Assembly: GCA_001899065.1 (NCBI GenBank)
Contig: MKUZ01000017.1
Location: 434,001 to 498,000 of the forward strand
Length of the DNA stretch: 64,000 nt
Reading direction: 5' to 3'
Source: Devosia sp. 66-22
GTDB taxonomy: Bacteria > Pseudomonadota > Alphaproteobacteria > Rhizobiales > Devosiaceae
Shown here: piece by piece, positions 45,025-54,391 of the stretch
How positions within the stretch are numbered: position 1 is the stretch's first letter
Layout of the letters: each line of letters starts with the position of its first letter
The notes under the pieces: model-generated
What the model saw: the letters and a program-made list of their open reading frames with translations, nothing else
Told to the model about the DNA's origin: nothing
Database searches by the model: none
Program-made: the position numbers and the translations under genes

Positions 45025-45810
45025 ATGAGCCAGACCGACATGACGAAGGCCGACAAGAAGGCCAAGAACGAGCTGCGCGACACGATCGTCGTGATCATCG
45101 AAGCGCTGCTGATTGCGCTGGTGTTCCGCACGTTCCTCTACCAGCCCTTTTCGATTCCCACGGCCTCGATGCAGTCGACCCTGATGATCGGCGACTATTT
45201 CGTGGCGTCGAAATTCACCTGGGGCCTGGGCAAGTATTCGTTCCCCATCCCGGTGCCGCTGGGCGACCGTATCCTCCAGCTCTCGACGCCGCAGCAGGGC
45301 GACATCGCCGTGTTCCACAACGAGCCGACCGGCGAAGACTATGTGAAGCGCATCATCGGCCTGCCGGGCGACAAGGTTCAGATGAAGGAGGGCCGCCTCT
45401 ACATCAACGGCACGATGCTCGAGCGTGAGCAGATCGGCACCGGAACCGATGTCGACTCCTACTCGACCCCGCTGCCGGTGACCCTCTATCGCGAGACGCT
45501 GCCCAACGGCGTCACCCACACCATCCAGGAAGTGTCCGACGACCAGCCGCTCGACGACACCGCCGAATACACCGTGCCGCCCGGCCATTATTTCATGATG
45601 GGTGACAACCGCGACCGCTCGGCCGACAGCCGCGTGCTGCGCCAGGTGGGCTACGTGCCGGCGACCAATCTGATCGGCAAGGGCGAGTTCCGCTTCTTCT
45701 CGATCAAGGACAATATCGCGCCCTGGCAGGTCTGGCAGTGGCCGGCAAATGTCCGCTGGGATCGCATGTTCCAGTCGGTCTACACGCCGATCACCCACAC
45801 CCCGACATGA
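45025..45810 (+). CDS. lepB: Signal peptidase I
   Basis: 261 residues. One N-terminal membrane helix (about 18-38), then the periplasmic protease with catalytic Ser48 in PTASMQSTL and Lys108 in EDYVKRIIGLPGD; MGDNRDRSADSR is the conserved box near residue 192. Removes signal peptides from exported proteins. ATGA overlap with rnc. Confidence 0.96.
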   Translation: MSQTDMTKADKKAKNELRDTIVVIIEALLIALVFRTFLYQPFSIPTASMQSTLMIGDYFVASKFTWGLGKYSFPIPVPLGDRILQLSTPQQGDIAVFHNEPTGEDYVKRIIGLPGDKVQMKEGRLYINGTMLEREQIGTGTDVDSYSTPLPVTLYRETLPNGVTHTIQEVSDDQPLDDTAEYTVPPGHYFMMGDNRDRSADSRVLRQVGYVPATNLIGKGEFRFFSIKDNIAPWQVWQWPANVRWDRMFQSVYTPITHTPT

Positions 45811-46514
45811 GTCAGCGCGGCAAGGGGCATGGCAAGCTCGAGGCCCGCCTGGGGTACAAGTTCGCCGACCCCGAGCTCCTCAACCGCGCGCTGACGCATT
45901 CGAGCGCGATCTCGCCGGCCCGGCGCGTGGCGCAGTCCTACCAGCGCCTCGAATTCCTCGGCGACCGCGTGCTTGGCCTCGTGGTCGCCGACATGCTCTA
46001 CCGCCGGCTGCCCAAGGCGACCGAGGGCGACCTGTCGCGGTCCCTCAACGCACTGGTGCGCAAGGAGACCTGCGCCGCGGTGGCGCGCGACCTGGACATC
46101 GGCCCCGACCTCAATCTCGGCGACAGCGAGGCGCGCACCGGCGGCGCCGAAAAGGACGCTATTCTAGGCGACGTGATGGAAGCGGTGATCGGCGCGATCT
46201 ACATCGACGGCGGCCTGGGACCGGCCTATGAGCTGGTCGAACGGCTGTTCGGCGGGCACGTGAACGAGTCGGGCACCGAGCGTGCCGACGCCAAGACGAC
46301 GCTGCAGGAATGGGCGCAGGGCAGGGGCCTCGAGCCGCCGGCCTATGTCGAGATCGATCGCACCGGCCCCGACCACGCACCCGAATTCACCATCGCCATC
46401 AAGCTCAGCGGCTACAGCGAACTGACCGCGACCGGCCCCAGCAAGAAGCTCGCCGAGCACAAGGCGGCCGAGGCGTTCCTCGTCCGCGAGCGGGTCTGGC
46501 AGGCAGCATCATGA
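45807..46514 (+). CDS. rnc: Ribonuclease III
   Basis: 235 residues. Endonuclease domain (about 1-150) with the signature RLEFLGDRVLGLVVADM and the second acidic site DVMEAVIGAIYIDGG; C-terminal double-stranded-RNA-binding domain (about 155-230) ending GPSKKLAEHKAAEAFL. Processes rRNA and regulatory duplexes. Overlaps lepB and era by 4 bases each. Confidence 0.96.
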   Translation: MSQRGKGHGKLEARLGYKFADPELLNRALTHSSAISPARRVAQSYQRLEFLGDRVLGLVVADMLYRRLPKATEGDLSRSLNALVRKETCAAVARDLDIGPDLNLGDSEARTGGAEKDAILGDVMEAVIGAIYIDGGLGPAYELVERLFGGHVNESGTERADAKTTLQEWAQGRGLEPPAYVEIDRTGPDHAPEFTIAIKLSGYSELTATGPSKKLAEHKAAEAFLVRERVWQAAS

Positions 46515-47416
46515 CCGAGCCCGAAAACACCCGCTGCGGCTTCATTGCGCTGGTCGGCGCCCCCAATGCCGGCAAGTCGACGCTGCTCAACGCGCTGGTC
46601 GGCACCAAGGTGTCGATCGTGACGCACAAGGCGCAGACGACGCGCGCACAGATACGCGGCGTCGTCACCGAGGGCGCCGCGCAGATCGTGTTCATCGACA
46701 CGCCGGGCATCTTCGCGCCAAAGCGCCGGCTCGACCGCGCCATGGTCGAGTCCGCCTGGACCGGGGCGGGCGATGCCGATTTCGTGGCGCTGATCGTCGA
46801 CGCCGAGCGCGGTGTGACGGCGGAGGTCGACGCGCTGCTCAAGGGGCTCGAGGACATCCGGCATCCGCGCGTGCTGGTGCTCAACAAGATCGACCTCATC
46901 CCGCACGAGAAGCTGCTGGGTCTCTCCGCCGACCTCAATGCGCGCCTCAAATTCGAGGCGACCTTCATGCTGTCGGCACTCAAGGGCTCGGGCGTGAAGG
47001 ACTTCCTCGACTGGACCGCCGAGCGTATCCCGCCCGGTCCCTGGCACTTCCCCGAGGACCAGCTCACCGACCTGACGCTGGCGATCACCGCCGCCGAGGT
47101 GACGCGCGAGAAGCTGTTCCTGCGTATCCACGAGGAAATTCCCTACAATGCGACGGTCGAGACCGAGAAGTTCACCATCCAGAAGGACGGCTCCTATCGC
47201 ATCGACCAGGTGATCTACGTCACCCGCGACACGCACAAGAAGATCGTTCTGGGCGCGGGCGGCCAGACGATCAAGGCGATCGGCGCCGACAGTCGCAAGG
47301 AGCTGATGGAGATGTACGAGGTGCCGGTGCACCTGTTCCTCTTTGTCAAAGTGCGCGAGAAATGGGCCGACGATCCCGAGCGTTACCGTGAAATGGGGCT
47401 GGAGTGGACCAAATGA
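46511..47416 (+). CDS. era: GTPase Era
   Basis: 301 residues. G1 GAPNAGKS at 16-23, G3 DTPG at 63-66, G4 NKID at 125-128, and a C-terminal KH domain (VILGAGGQTIKAIG region) that binds the 3' end of 16S rRNA during 30S maturation. The lepB-rnc-era-recO order is widely conserved, here with one membrane-protein gene inserted before recO. Confidence 0.96.
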   Translation: MTEPENTRCGFIALVGAPNAGKSTLLNALVGTKVSIVTHKAQTTRAQIRGVVTEGAAQIVFIDTPGIFAPKRRLDRAMVESAWTGAGDADFVALIVDAERGVTAEVDALLKGLEDIRHPRVLVLNKIDLIPHEKLLGLSADLNARLKFEATFMLSALKGSGVKDFLDWTAERIPPGPWHFPEDQLTDLTLAITAAEVTREKLFLRIHEEIPYNATVETEKFTIQKDGSYRIDQVIYVTRDTHKKIVLGAGGQTIKAIGADSRKELMEMYEVPVHLFLFVKVREKWADDPERYREMGLEWTK

Positions 47417-48039
47417 GCGAGACGGTCGCTGAATATGGCCGCGCAGGACGAACGGTGGCGGCGCTGATTGCTCTGCTCGCTCTGGCGGGCATTGTGCTCT
47501 ATGCGCAGGCGCAGATAGGCAGGGGCAGCACATTACCCGAAACCCTGTGGGTTCTGGTGCGCTACTTCACCATCCTTTCCAATGTACTCGTGCTGGTGGT
47601 GTTCGCGCTGATCGCGCTGGGAGCACATGTGACGCCGCGCTTCGTCGCGGGGACGGCGCTTGCCATCGTGCTCGTCGGCGTCGTGTTCGAGCTGCTGCTG
47701 ACCGGGCTCAGCGACAATCTGAGCGCCGGTTCGGCGATTGCCAATACGCTGCTGCATCGCGTGACGCCGCTTGTCGTCCCGTTCTTCTGGCTGCTGTTTG
47801 TTCCCAAGGGCCGGCTGCACATGACCGATACGCTGCTCTGGGCCGCGTTTCCGGTCGCCTATCTCGTCTATGCGATGATCCGCGGCAGCGCAGAGGGGCT
47901 GTACGCCTATCCGTTCCTCGACATCGGCGCGAATGGCGTGATGCAGGTGACGATCATTGTCGCTGTCATTGCCGTCGGTTTCCTGCTGTCGGGCATCGCG
48001 CTGGTGGGTATCGACCGGTGGCTCGCCACACGGCGATAA
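47413..48039 (+). CDS. Pr6Pr-family integral membrane protein
   Basis: 208 residues with about six membrane helices. The sequence VRYFTILSNVLVLVVFALIA, LLHRVTPLVVPFFWLLF and YPFLD matches Pr6Pr (FAR-17a/AIG1-like) membrane proteins; relatives in eukaryotes are hydrolases of fatty-acid esters, but bacterial function is not established. ATGA overlap with era makes it part of the core operon, an insertion compared with the usual era-recO adjacency. Confidence 0.8.
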   Translation: MSETVAEYGRAGRTVAALIALLALAGIVLYAQAQIGRGSTLPETLWVLVRYFTILSNVLVLVVFALIALGAHVTPRFVAGTALAIVLVGVVFELLLTGLSDNLSAGSAIANTLLHRVTPLVVPFFWLLFVPKGRLHMTDTLLWAAFPVAYLVYAMIRGSAEGLYAYPFLDIGANGVMQVTIIVAVIAVGFLLSGIALVGIDRWLATRR

Positions 48040-48045
48040 TGTGCG

Positions 48046-48753
48046 ATGCAGTGGGACGGTGAGGGCCTGCTGATCGGAGTGCGCCGGCACGGCGAGACCA
48101 GCGTCATCGCCGAAGTGATGGTGGCGGGGAAGGGGCGCACGCTCGGGCTGATCCGCGGCGGCCGTTCGACCAAGCTGGCGGCGACGCTGCAGGCGGGCAA
48201 CACCGTGCAGGTGAGCTGGCGTGCGCGGCTCGAGCAGCACCTTGGCACGTTCGCGGTCGAACTGATCGACGCGCGCGCCGCCGACCTCATCGCCAGCCGC
48301 ACGCGGCTCTATGCGTGCCAGCTCCTGTGCGACCATCTGCGCCTCCTGCCCGAGCGCGATCCGCATGACCGGTTGCTGGCGCTGGCCGTGGAGGCGCTCG
48401 ACGACAAGTCCACACACGATCTCGCGGTCGAGCTGGCGCGCTTCGAGCTGGCGCTGCTCGACGAGCTCGGCTTCGGCCTCGACCTCTCCGCCTGCGCCGT
48501 GACGGGGACGACGGAAGACCTGACGCATGTGTCGCCCAAGACCGGGCGGGCGGTGTCGCGCGAGCCGGCGCAGCCCTATTGCGACCGGCTGCTAGTCCTG
48601 CCGCAGTTCCTCATCGCCGACGTGCCCGCCGCGCCGGGCGACCTGCTGCATGCGTTCCGGCTGACTGGTCATTTCCTGCATCTGCACGTGTGGGATCCGC
48701 GGCAGATCGAACCGCCCGCCATCCGCGATGCGCTGGTCGAGGCGCTGCGCTAG
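48046..48753 (+). CDS. recO: DNA repair protein RecO
   Basis: 235 residues. N-terminal OB fold beginning MQWDGEGLLIGVRRHGETSV, followed by the helical domain (CQLLCDHLRLLPERDPHDRL). RecO works with RecR to load RecA on SSB-covered single-stranded DNA. The start lies 6 bp after the membrane-protein gene. An 87-bp gap separates it from parC. Confidence 0.93.
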   Translation: MQWDGEGLLIGVRRHGETSVIAEVMVAGKGRTLGLIRGGRSTKLAATLQAGNTVQVSWRARLEQHLGTFAVELIDARAADLIASRTRLYACQLLCDHLRLLPERDPHDRLLALAVEALDDKSTHDLAVELARFELALLDELGFGLDLSACAVTGTTEDLTHVSPKTGRAVSREPAQPYCDRLLVLPQFLIADVPAAPGDLLHAFRLTGHFLHLHVWDPRQIEPPAIRDALVEALR

Positions 48754-48840
48754 CCCCCGTCGCGGCGGGAACCGGGGAGTTGTGCCCAAGCGGCCCCGGA
48801 TCGCTATAGTCCCGGACATGATTCGTTCTGGACGTGCCTG

Positions 48841-51099
48841 ATGACCACTGACGCCAAAAAGGTGCCGCCGGGCGGCGACGACAACGAGACCGTCGACCTC
48901 CGCAAGGCGCTGGAAGAGCGCTACCTGTCCTATGCCCTCTCGACCATCATGCAGCGCGCGCTGCCCGATGCGCGCGACGGCATGAAGCCGGTGCACCGGC
49001 GCATCATCCACGTGATGCGGCTGCTCAAGCTCGACCCGGACGAGGCCTACCGCAAGTCGGCCAAGATCGTGGGCGACGTGATCGGCAACTTCCACCCGCA
49101 TGGCGACCAGTCGATCTACGACGCCATGGTGCGCCTCGCGCAGGACTTTGCCATGCGCTATCCGCTGGTCGACGGGCAGGGCAATTTCGGCAACATCGAC
49201 GGCGACGGCGCCGCCGCCTACCGCTACACCGAAGCCAAGATGACCGACGTGGCGGTGCGGCTGCTCGAGGGGCTCGCCGAGGACGCGGTCGACTTCAAGC
49301 CGACCTATGACGGGCTCACCGACGAGCCGACGGTGCTGCCGGCAAACTTCCCCAATCTCCTCGCCAACGGCTCGACCGGCATCGCGGTGGGCATGGCGAC
49401 GTCGATCCCACCGCACAATGTCGCCGAGATCTGCGACGCATCGCTGGCGCTGATCGCCAATCCCAGGATCGGCGTCGAGGACGTCGTCCATCATATCCAG
49501 GGACCGGACTTCCCGACCGGCGGGGTGCTGGTCGAGCCGCGCGCCTCCATCCTGGAGTCCTATTCCACCGGCCGCGGCTCGTTCCGCCTGCGCGCCCGCT
49601 GGCACCGGGAGGAGAAGGGGCGCGGAGTCTACCACGTGATCGTCACCGAGATTCCCTATGGCGTGCAGAAGTCCAAGCTGATCGAGAAGATCGCCGAGCT
49701 GCTGCTGGCAAAGAAGCTGCCGCTCCTCAAGGACATTCGCGACGAAAGCGCCGACGACATCCGCGTCGTGCTCGAACCGCGCGCCGGCACGGTGGAGGAC
49801 GCCGTGCTGATGGAGCAATTGTTCAAGGTCACCGATCTCGAGCAGCGCATCCCGCTCAACATGAACGTGCTCGACAAGGGCATCGTGCCGCGCGTGATGA
49901 ACCTCAAGGAGGCGCTGAGCGCCTGGCTCGAGCATCGCAAGGACGTGCTTGTCCGCCGCACGCAGCACCGGCTCGAACAGATCGCCCGGCGCCTCGAAAT
50001 CCTCGACGGCTACATCGTCGCCTATCTCAATCTCGATGAGGTGATCCGCATCATCCGCGAGGAGGATGAGCCCAAGCAGCGGCTGATGAAGCGCTTCAAG
50101 CTGACCGATGGGCAGGCCGAGGCGATCCTCAACATGCGGCTGCGCTCGCTGCGCAAGCTCGAAGAGATCGAGCTGCGCACCGAGCACAAGACGCTGAGCG
50201 ACGAGCAGACGCATCTCAACGCGCTGCTCGGCTCGGACAAGAAGCAGTGGGGCGAGATCACCAAGCAGATCGGCGAGCTCAAGAAGACCTTCGGCAAGGA
50301 CACGCCGCTCGGCCGCCGCAAGACCGAATTCGCCGATGCGCCGCACGCCGATTATGCGGAGGAAGCTGAGGCCGCCTTCATCGAGAAGGAGCCGATCACG
50401 GTGATCCTGTCCGAGAAGGGCTGGGTGCGCGCCATGAAGGGCCACACCGCCGAGGTCGACGACGAGAAGGGCTTCAAGGCGGGCGACCGGCTGAAGCTCG
50501 CCTTCTACGCGCAGACCACCGACAAGCTGCTGCTGCTCTCGACCGCCGGCAAGGTCTACACCATCGGCGCCGATCGCCTGCCGGGCGGCCGCGGCCAGGG
50601 CGAGCCGCTGCGCCTGATGGTCGACATGGAGGAGGGGCACGACTTCGTCGACTTCTTCGTCTACGCGCCCGGCACCAAGCGACTGATCGCCTCGACCGTC
50701 GGCGACGGCTTCGTGATCGGCGAGGACGAACTGCTCGCCAACACGCGCAAGGGCAAGCAGGTGCTGAACGTATCGGGCGACAGCGAGGCCAGGATCATCG
50801 TGCCCGCCGACGGCGACACGGTCGCGGTGGTGGGCCAGAACCGCAAGATGGTGATCTTCCCCGCGAGCGAGCTGCCCGAGATGGCACGCGGCAAGGGCGT
50901 GCGGCTGCAGAAGTACAAGGACGGCGGCATCTCCGACGCCCGCGTCTTCCGCGCCAGCGAGGGACTGAGCTGGACCGATTCATCGGGCCGCACCTTCGTC
51001 AAGCCGATGAGCGAGCTCAAGGACTGGGTCGGCGAACGCGCCCAGGCCGGCCGGCAGGTGCCGCAGGGGTTCCCACGCAACAACAAGTTCCAGGGCTAG
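48841..51099 (+). CDS. parC: DNA topoisomerase IV subunit A
   Basis: 752 residues. Winged-helix/tower DNA-cleavage core with [13 protein letters not shown] and catalytic Tyr129 in [11 protein letters not shown]; the C-terminal beta-pinwheel from about 500 includes GRGQGEPLR. Decatenates daughter chromosomes with ParE. In the quinolone-resistance region [13 protein letters not shown] the place of E. coli Ser80 is Gln90, probably a lineage feature. ATG immediately follows a short spacer after recO. Confidence 0.95.
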   Translation: MTTDAKKVPPGGDDNETVDLRKALEERYLSYALSTIMQRALPDARDGMKPVHRRIIHVMRLLKLDPDEAYRKSAKIVGDVIGNFHPHGDQSIYDAMVRLAQDFAMRYPLVDGQGNFGNIDGDGAAAYRYTEAKMTDVAVRLLEGLAEDAVDFKPTYDGLTDEPTVLPANFPNLLANGSTGIAVGMATSIPPHNVAEICDASLALIANPRIGVEDVVHHIQGPDFPTGGVLVEPRASILESYSTGRGSFRLRARWHREEKGRGVYHVIVTEIPYGVQKSKLIEKIAELLLAKKLPLLKDIRDESADDIRVVLEPRAGTVEDAVLMEQLFKVTDLEQRIPLNMNVLDKGIVPRVMNLKEALSAWLEHRKDVLVRRTQHRLEQIARRLEILDGYIVAYLNLDEVIRIIREEDEPKQRLMKRFKLTDGQAEAILNMRLRSLRKLEEIELRTEHKTLSDEQTHLNALLGSDKKQWGEITKQIGELKKTFGKDTPLGRRKTEFADAPHADYAEEAEAAFIEKEPITVILSEKGWVRAMKGHTAEVDDEKGFKAGDRLKLAFYAQTTDKLLLLSTAGKVYTIGADRLPGGRGQGEPLRLMVDMEEGHDFVDFFVYAPGTKRLIASTVGDGFVIGEDELLANTRKGKQVLNVSGDSEARIIVPADGDTVAVVGQNRKMVIFPASELPEMARGKGVRLQKYKDGGISDARVFRASEGLSWTDSSGRTFVKPMSELKDWVGERAQAGRQVPQGFPRNNKFQG

Positions 51100-51101
51100 C
51101 C

Positions 51102-51410
51102 ATGATCCGGCACATCGTCCTCATCAACTTTCGCGACGATGTGAGCGAGGAGCACAAGCTCGAAATCTACGCTGAGCTCCGCGCGCTGGTTGGCCAGATC
51201 GACGGGCTCGACGGCGCGCAGTTCGGACGCAATGTCAGCCCCGAAGGGCTGAGCAAGGGCTTCCGCGACGGCTTCGTGATGGAGCTGCGCGACGCCGAAG
51301 CCCGCGACCGCTATCTGGCGGATCCCCGGCATCAGGCGGCGGGCCGGAAGCTCGTGGCGGCGTGCGAGGGCGGGCTCGAAGGCGTGCTGCCGTTCGATAT
51401 GGAGGCGTAG
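51102..51410 (+). CDS. Dabb-family (stress-responsive A/B barrel) protein
   Basis: 102 residues. Begins MIRHIVLINFRDDVSEEHKL and contains LDGAQFGRNVSPEG and FVMELRDAEARDRYLADPRH, matching the dimeric alpha/beta-barrel Dabb family. Members include heat-stress-induced proteins and some lyases; role here unknown. Two bases separate it from the parC stop, so it is cotranscribed. Confidence 0.88.
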   Translation: MIRHIVLINFRDDVSEEHKLEIYAELRALVGQIDGLDGAQFGRNVSPEGLSKGFRDGFVMELRDAEARDRYLADPRHQAAGRKLVAACEGGLEGVLPFDMEA

Positions 51411-51430
51411 CGCCGCGGGCGCGCTTTGCC

Positions 51431-52477
51431 CTAGGGCGCGACCGAGAAGGTGAAGATGACCGGCAAGTGGTCGCTGCCGGTCTGTTCGCCCAGATGCAGC
51501 TCGCTGACGATGACGCCGCGCTGGAACACCTGGTCGAGCGGCAGGAACGGCACGGTGCGCAGCAGGTCGGCGCCGCATTCGCCGAAACAGGTCCGGGGCT
51601 CGATGGGAAGGAACGGCAGGCGCCGCTTGACCCCCGGAGGCACCGTGAACAGCTCGGGATAGGTGACGAGGTTGCGCGTCTCGCGCCTCAGGCCCGTCGC
51701 CGCCTCGAACGACTTCATCGCGTAGGACCAGGGCGTCGAGTTGAAGTCGCCGACGACGACCAGCGGACCCTCGATGGCGTTTGCCGCTTCGGCCGCGGCG
51801 GCGAACTCGTCGCGCTGCCGCTCGATCGGGTAGGGCCAGTCCATATGCGTCGTCATCAGGGTGAACGACGTTCCAGTGCTGAGCGCAAAACTCGCAATGA
51901 TGTGCGCGGTGCGCTGCGTGCCCTGCGCGTTCTCGGGACACTCGCCAGCCGCCATCTGCTCGCTGAACGGAAACTTCGAGTAGAGCCCGAGGTTGGCGCG
52001 TTTGCCGCCCTGGCAGCGCACCGAATAGGGATAGCGGTCGCGCAGCAGGTCGCCCAGTCCCGCCTGCTCGGGGAAGAACTCCTGCAGCGCTACGATATCG
52101 GGGTCCTCCTCGCGGATGGCGGCGGCGACGCGTTCCATGTCGTAGTTGAGCCCGAAGACATTGTGCGTCATCACCTTGACGGTGGTGACGTCGGACACCT
52201 CCTGCCGCGGCGACAGGCTCGAGAGCCATTCGGGCACGAAGGTCCAGGCGGAGGCAAGGAAGCCCAGCACGGCGAGCGCCTTCCACCAGCGCGGCATCAG
52301 CGGCAGCGCCGCGCTGGCCGCCGCGAGCGTGCCGAAGAACAGCAACAGCTGCAGGTGGTTGAACAGGTCGAAGGCGGGAACCACGAAACCGAACAGCGCG
52401 AGGATCGCCGGCGGGGCGGTCGCAAGGACGAGAAGCGCCACGAAGACGCGCAGCAGGCCGAGGATGAAGCGGATCAA
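51431..52477 (-). CDS. Membrane-anchored endonuclease/exonuclease/phosphatase-family protein
   Basis: 348 residues. Three hydrophobic segments at the N-terminus (about 3-70) place the catalytic domain outside the cytoplasm. The EEP fold follows: MTHNVFGLN, DIVALQEFFPEQ (metal-binding Glu), TTHMDWPYP, VVVGDFNSTPWS and final GSDHLPVI with the catalytic His. Similar proteins are annotated as phospholipase/nuclease-like; the substrate is unknown. The start is TTG, inferred because it overlaps the upstream stop as TTGA. Confidence 0.8.
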   Translation of the reverse strand: MIRFILGLLRVFVALLVLATAPPAILALFGFVVPAFDLFNHLQLLLFFGTLAAASAALPLMPRWWKALAVLGFLASAWTFVPEWLSSLSPRQEVSDVTTVKVMTHNVFGLNYDMERVAAAIREEDPDIVALQEFFPEQAGLGDLLRDRYPYSVRCQGGKRANLGLYSKFPFSEQMAAGECPENAQGTQRTAHIIASFALSTGTSFTLMTTHMDWPYPIERQRDEFAAAAEAANAIEGPLVVVGDFNSTPWSYAMKSFEAATGLRRETRNLVTYPELFTVPPGVKRRLPFLPIEPRTCFGECGADLLRTVPFLPLDQVFQRGVIVSELHLGEQTGSDHLPVIFTFSVAP

Positions 52478-52995
52478 TTGCCGGACCCGCCTGTCACGCG
52501 CAGCTCGAGCCGGGCCAGCCGATCGAGCAGATGGATGCGGTTGCGATAGGGCCACCAATCGTAGAGCAGCAGCTCCGCCGGCCGCCAGATGGCGACCCAG
52601 CCGGCGATGATGAGGCTGTTCGAGACGAGCGCGCCGAACCCCTGGGCGCCCAAGCGCGCCGTCGCGAGGGTGGACAGTCCGAGGCACACGGCCAGCACCG
52701 GAACGCCGATCCACAGGGCCTGGCGGCCATGATGGCGCGTGAGCTTGAGCTGGCGCACCTGCTCGGCCCGCTCGCTCGCGCAATAGGCCGCAATGGCGGC
52801 CTTGAGCTGCTGCGGGTCGGCGGGCTGGGGCAGAGCGATTTCGAGTGCGGAGACATCCACGCGCCGGCGATCCTCGAGTTGCTTGAGGGCGCGTTCGATG
52901 CCGGAATCGCGCTCGAAACGCGCGGCAAGCGGATCGAACGGGGGAGCCTCGAACAGCTCACCGATATTGGCGACCACGACACGGATTGCCGTCAA
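52474..52995 (-). CDS. Hypothetical protein with two C-terminal membrane helices
   Basis: 173 residues. The N-terminal half is soluble and helical (IGELFEAPPFDPLAARFERD, VDVSALEIALPQPADPQQL); two hydrophobic segments lie at about 97-140, followed by LLYDWWPYRNRIHLLDRLA. No named family recognised. TTG start overlapping the bpt stop as TTGA; the same arrangement repeats at its 3' end with the EEP gene, so the three are translationally linked. Confidence 0.75.
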   Translation of the reverse strand: MTAIRVVVANIGELFEAPPFDPLAARFERDSGIERALKQLEDRRRVDVSALEIALPQPADPQQLKAAIAAYCASERAEQVRQLKLTRHHGRQALWIGVPVLAVCLGLSTLATARLGAQGFGALVSNSLIIAGWVAIWRPAELLLYDWWPYRNRIHLLDRLARLELRVTGGSGN

Positions 52996-53720
52996 TCGAG
53001 CCGCCGCCAGCCGAGCGGGCCACGCTGGACTTCGAGCGGCCGGAACGAGCCCTTGTAGGCCATCTTCGGCGACTCCTCGACCCAGTAGCCGAGATAGACG
53101 TAGCTGAGGCCGGCGAGACGCACCTGCCGGATGTGATCGAGGATGAGGAGGTTGCCCAGCCCGCGCTTGTCGAACTCGGGCGCGAAGAACGAATAGACCA
53201 TCGACAGCCCGTCCGGCAGCACATCGGTGAGCGCCACGGCGACGAGCGGCTTGTCCGTGTCGCCGCCCAGCCGGTACTCGACCACAACCGTCTGCACGGG
53301 CGTGTCCTCGACCATGTATTCGTAGTCGACGAAGTTCATCGCGGTCATGCCGCCGCCGGTGTGGCGCGCCTCGAGATAGCGCTTGAACAGGGCGAACTGT
53401 TCGGCTGTGGCGCGCGGTTGGCGCACCGAGACCTCGATGTCCTCGTTGCGCTTGAGGATGCGCGCATAGCGTCCGGTGAAATCGAACTCGCGGGCGAGGA
53501 TCCGTACCGACTGGCAGGCGGCGCAGCCCTCGCAGGCGGGGCGGTAGATCAGGTTCTGCGAGCGGCGGAAGCCGTTGTCGCTGAGCAGCGCGTGCAGCGC
53601 CGGCGCGCGGCGCCCGGTCAGGTGGGTGAAGAGCTTGCGCTCCATCTTGCCCGGCAGATACGGGCACGGCATGGGCGCCGTGAGGAAGAGCTGGGTATTT
53701 TCCGGTGCGTGCTCGGTCAT
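52992..53720 (-). CDS. bpt: Aspartate/glutamate leucyl-tRNA-protein transferase
   Basis: 242 residues. Bacterial relative of eukaryotic ATE1 that adds Leu to proteins with N-terminal Asp or Glu and so marks them for ClpS/ClpAP (N-degron pathway). Conserved CPYLPGKMERKLFTHL, the cysteine-rich YRPACEGCAACQSVR, FDKRGLGN, and YVYLGYWVEESPKMAYKG. Part of a minus-strand run with hemB and an RDD gene upstream. Confidence 0.93.
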   Translation of the reverse strand: MTEHAPENTQLFLTAPMPCPYLPGKMERKLFTHLTGRRAPALHALLSDNGFRRSQNLIYRPACEGCAACQSVRILAREFDFTGRYARILKRNEDIEVSVRQPRATAEQFALFKRYLEARHTGGGMTAMNFVDYEYMVEDTPVQTVVVEYRLGGDTDKPLVAVALTDVLPDGLSMVYSFFAPEFDKRGLGNLLILDHIRQVRLAGLSYVYLGYWVEESPKMAYKGSFRPLEVQRGPLGWRRLD

Positions 53721-53792
53721 GCCGGTTCCGTCAGTGGGTCGAGCTTATGCCCGGCCGACGGTTCCGGCAATGCATGTGGACTGAGGCGCGAT

Positions 53793-54284
53793 CTAGGCGC
53801 GAACGCCGGCCCAGTGTCGCACCATGGGCGAGCGCCGGAGCATCAGGGTGCCCGTGACGAGGTCCTGCACCATCTGCTGGCGCGGCGTGAACAGGGCGAC
53901 GAACAGCGACACGGGCCAGGCGACCCACACGGTGATCCAGAACACCAGGGGGTGGATCAGGATCTTCCAGCCGTCGAGCGGATAGCCGCGCGCCGGCACC
54001 AGCACGATGTCCATCATCGACATGCCCACCGTCGCGCGCATCGGCGAGCCCAGCGTCATGGCGTAGTAGCCCAGAATCGCGAGCGGAATGACGAAGGGCA
54101 GCGACAGCCAGGCGAGTCCGAGCGTGAAGATGCCGGCGATGGCGCCTACCAGCAGGATCACCGTCGCGATGACGGCAAGGATCACCGTGTCGATGAAGAA
54201 CGCGATGCCGCGCCGCTGCAGCACGCCGTCGAACAGTTGCGGCGCGGTCGAGGGATCGGGCAGGTCGGGTCGGGACGTGTTCAT
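53793..54284 (-). CDS. RDD-family membrane protein
   Basis: 163 residues with three to four membrane helices. The eponymous RDD residues are seen as RRGIAFFIDTVI near residue 28, and a conserved GSPMRATVGMSMMDI follows. Function of the family is unknown, with a few members linked to ion or drug transport. Adjacent RDD and bpt genes are a recurring Rhizobiales arrangement. The gap to hemB is 107 bp. Confidence 0.88.
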   Translation of the reverse strand: MNTSRPDLPDPSTAPQLFDGVLQRRGIAFFIDTVILAVIATVILLVGAIAGIFTLGLAWLSLPFVIPLAILGYYAMTLGSPMRATVGMSMMDIVLVPARGYPLDGWKILIHPLVFWITVWVAWPVSLFVALFTPRQQMVQDLVTGTLMLRRSPMVRHWAGVRA

Positions 54285-54391
54285 GGCTGAAACATGGCCC
54301 CGGATTGTCCGGACGCAAGACCTCGGCGCCGGAAAATTGGACCCGCGTTACGCAGCTGCAGGGCACAGCTTGGCGGTCGCCTGTGGTGGCG

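Noticed and set aside
48592-50640. 682-codon open frame antisense to parC
   Set aside because: Shadow of the parC codon pattern; no start site or domain support.
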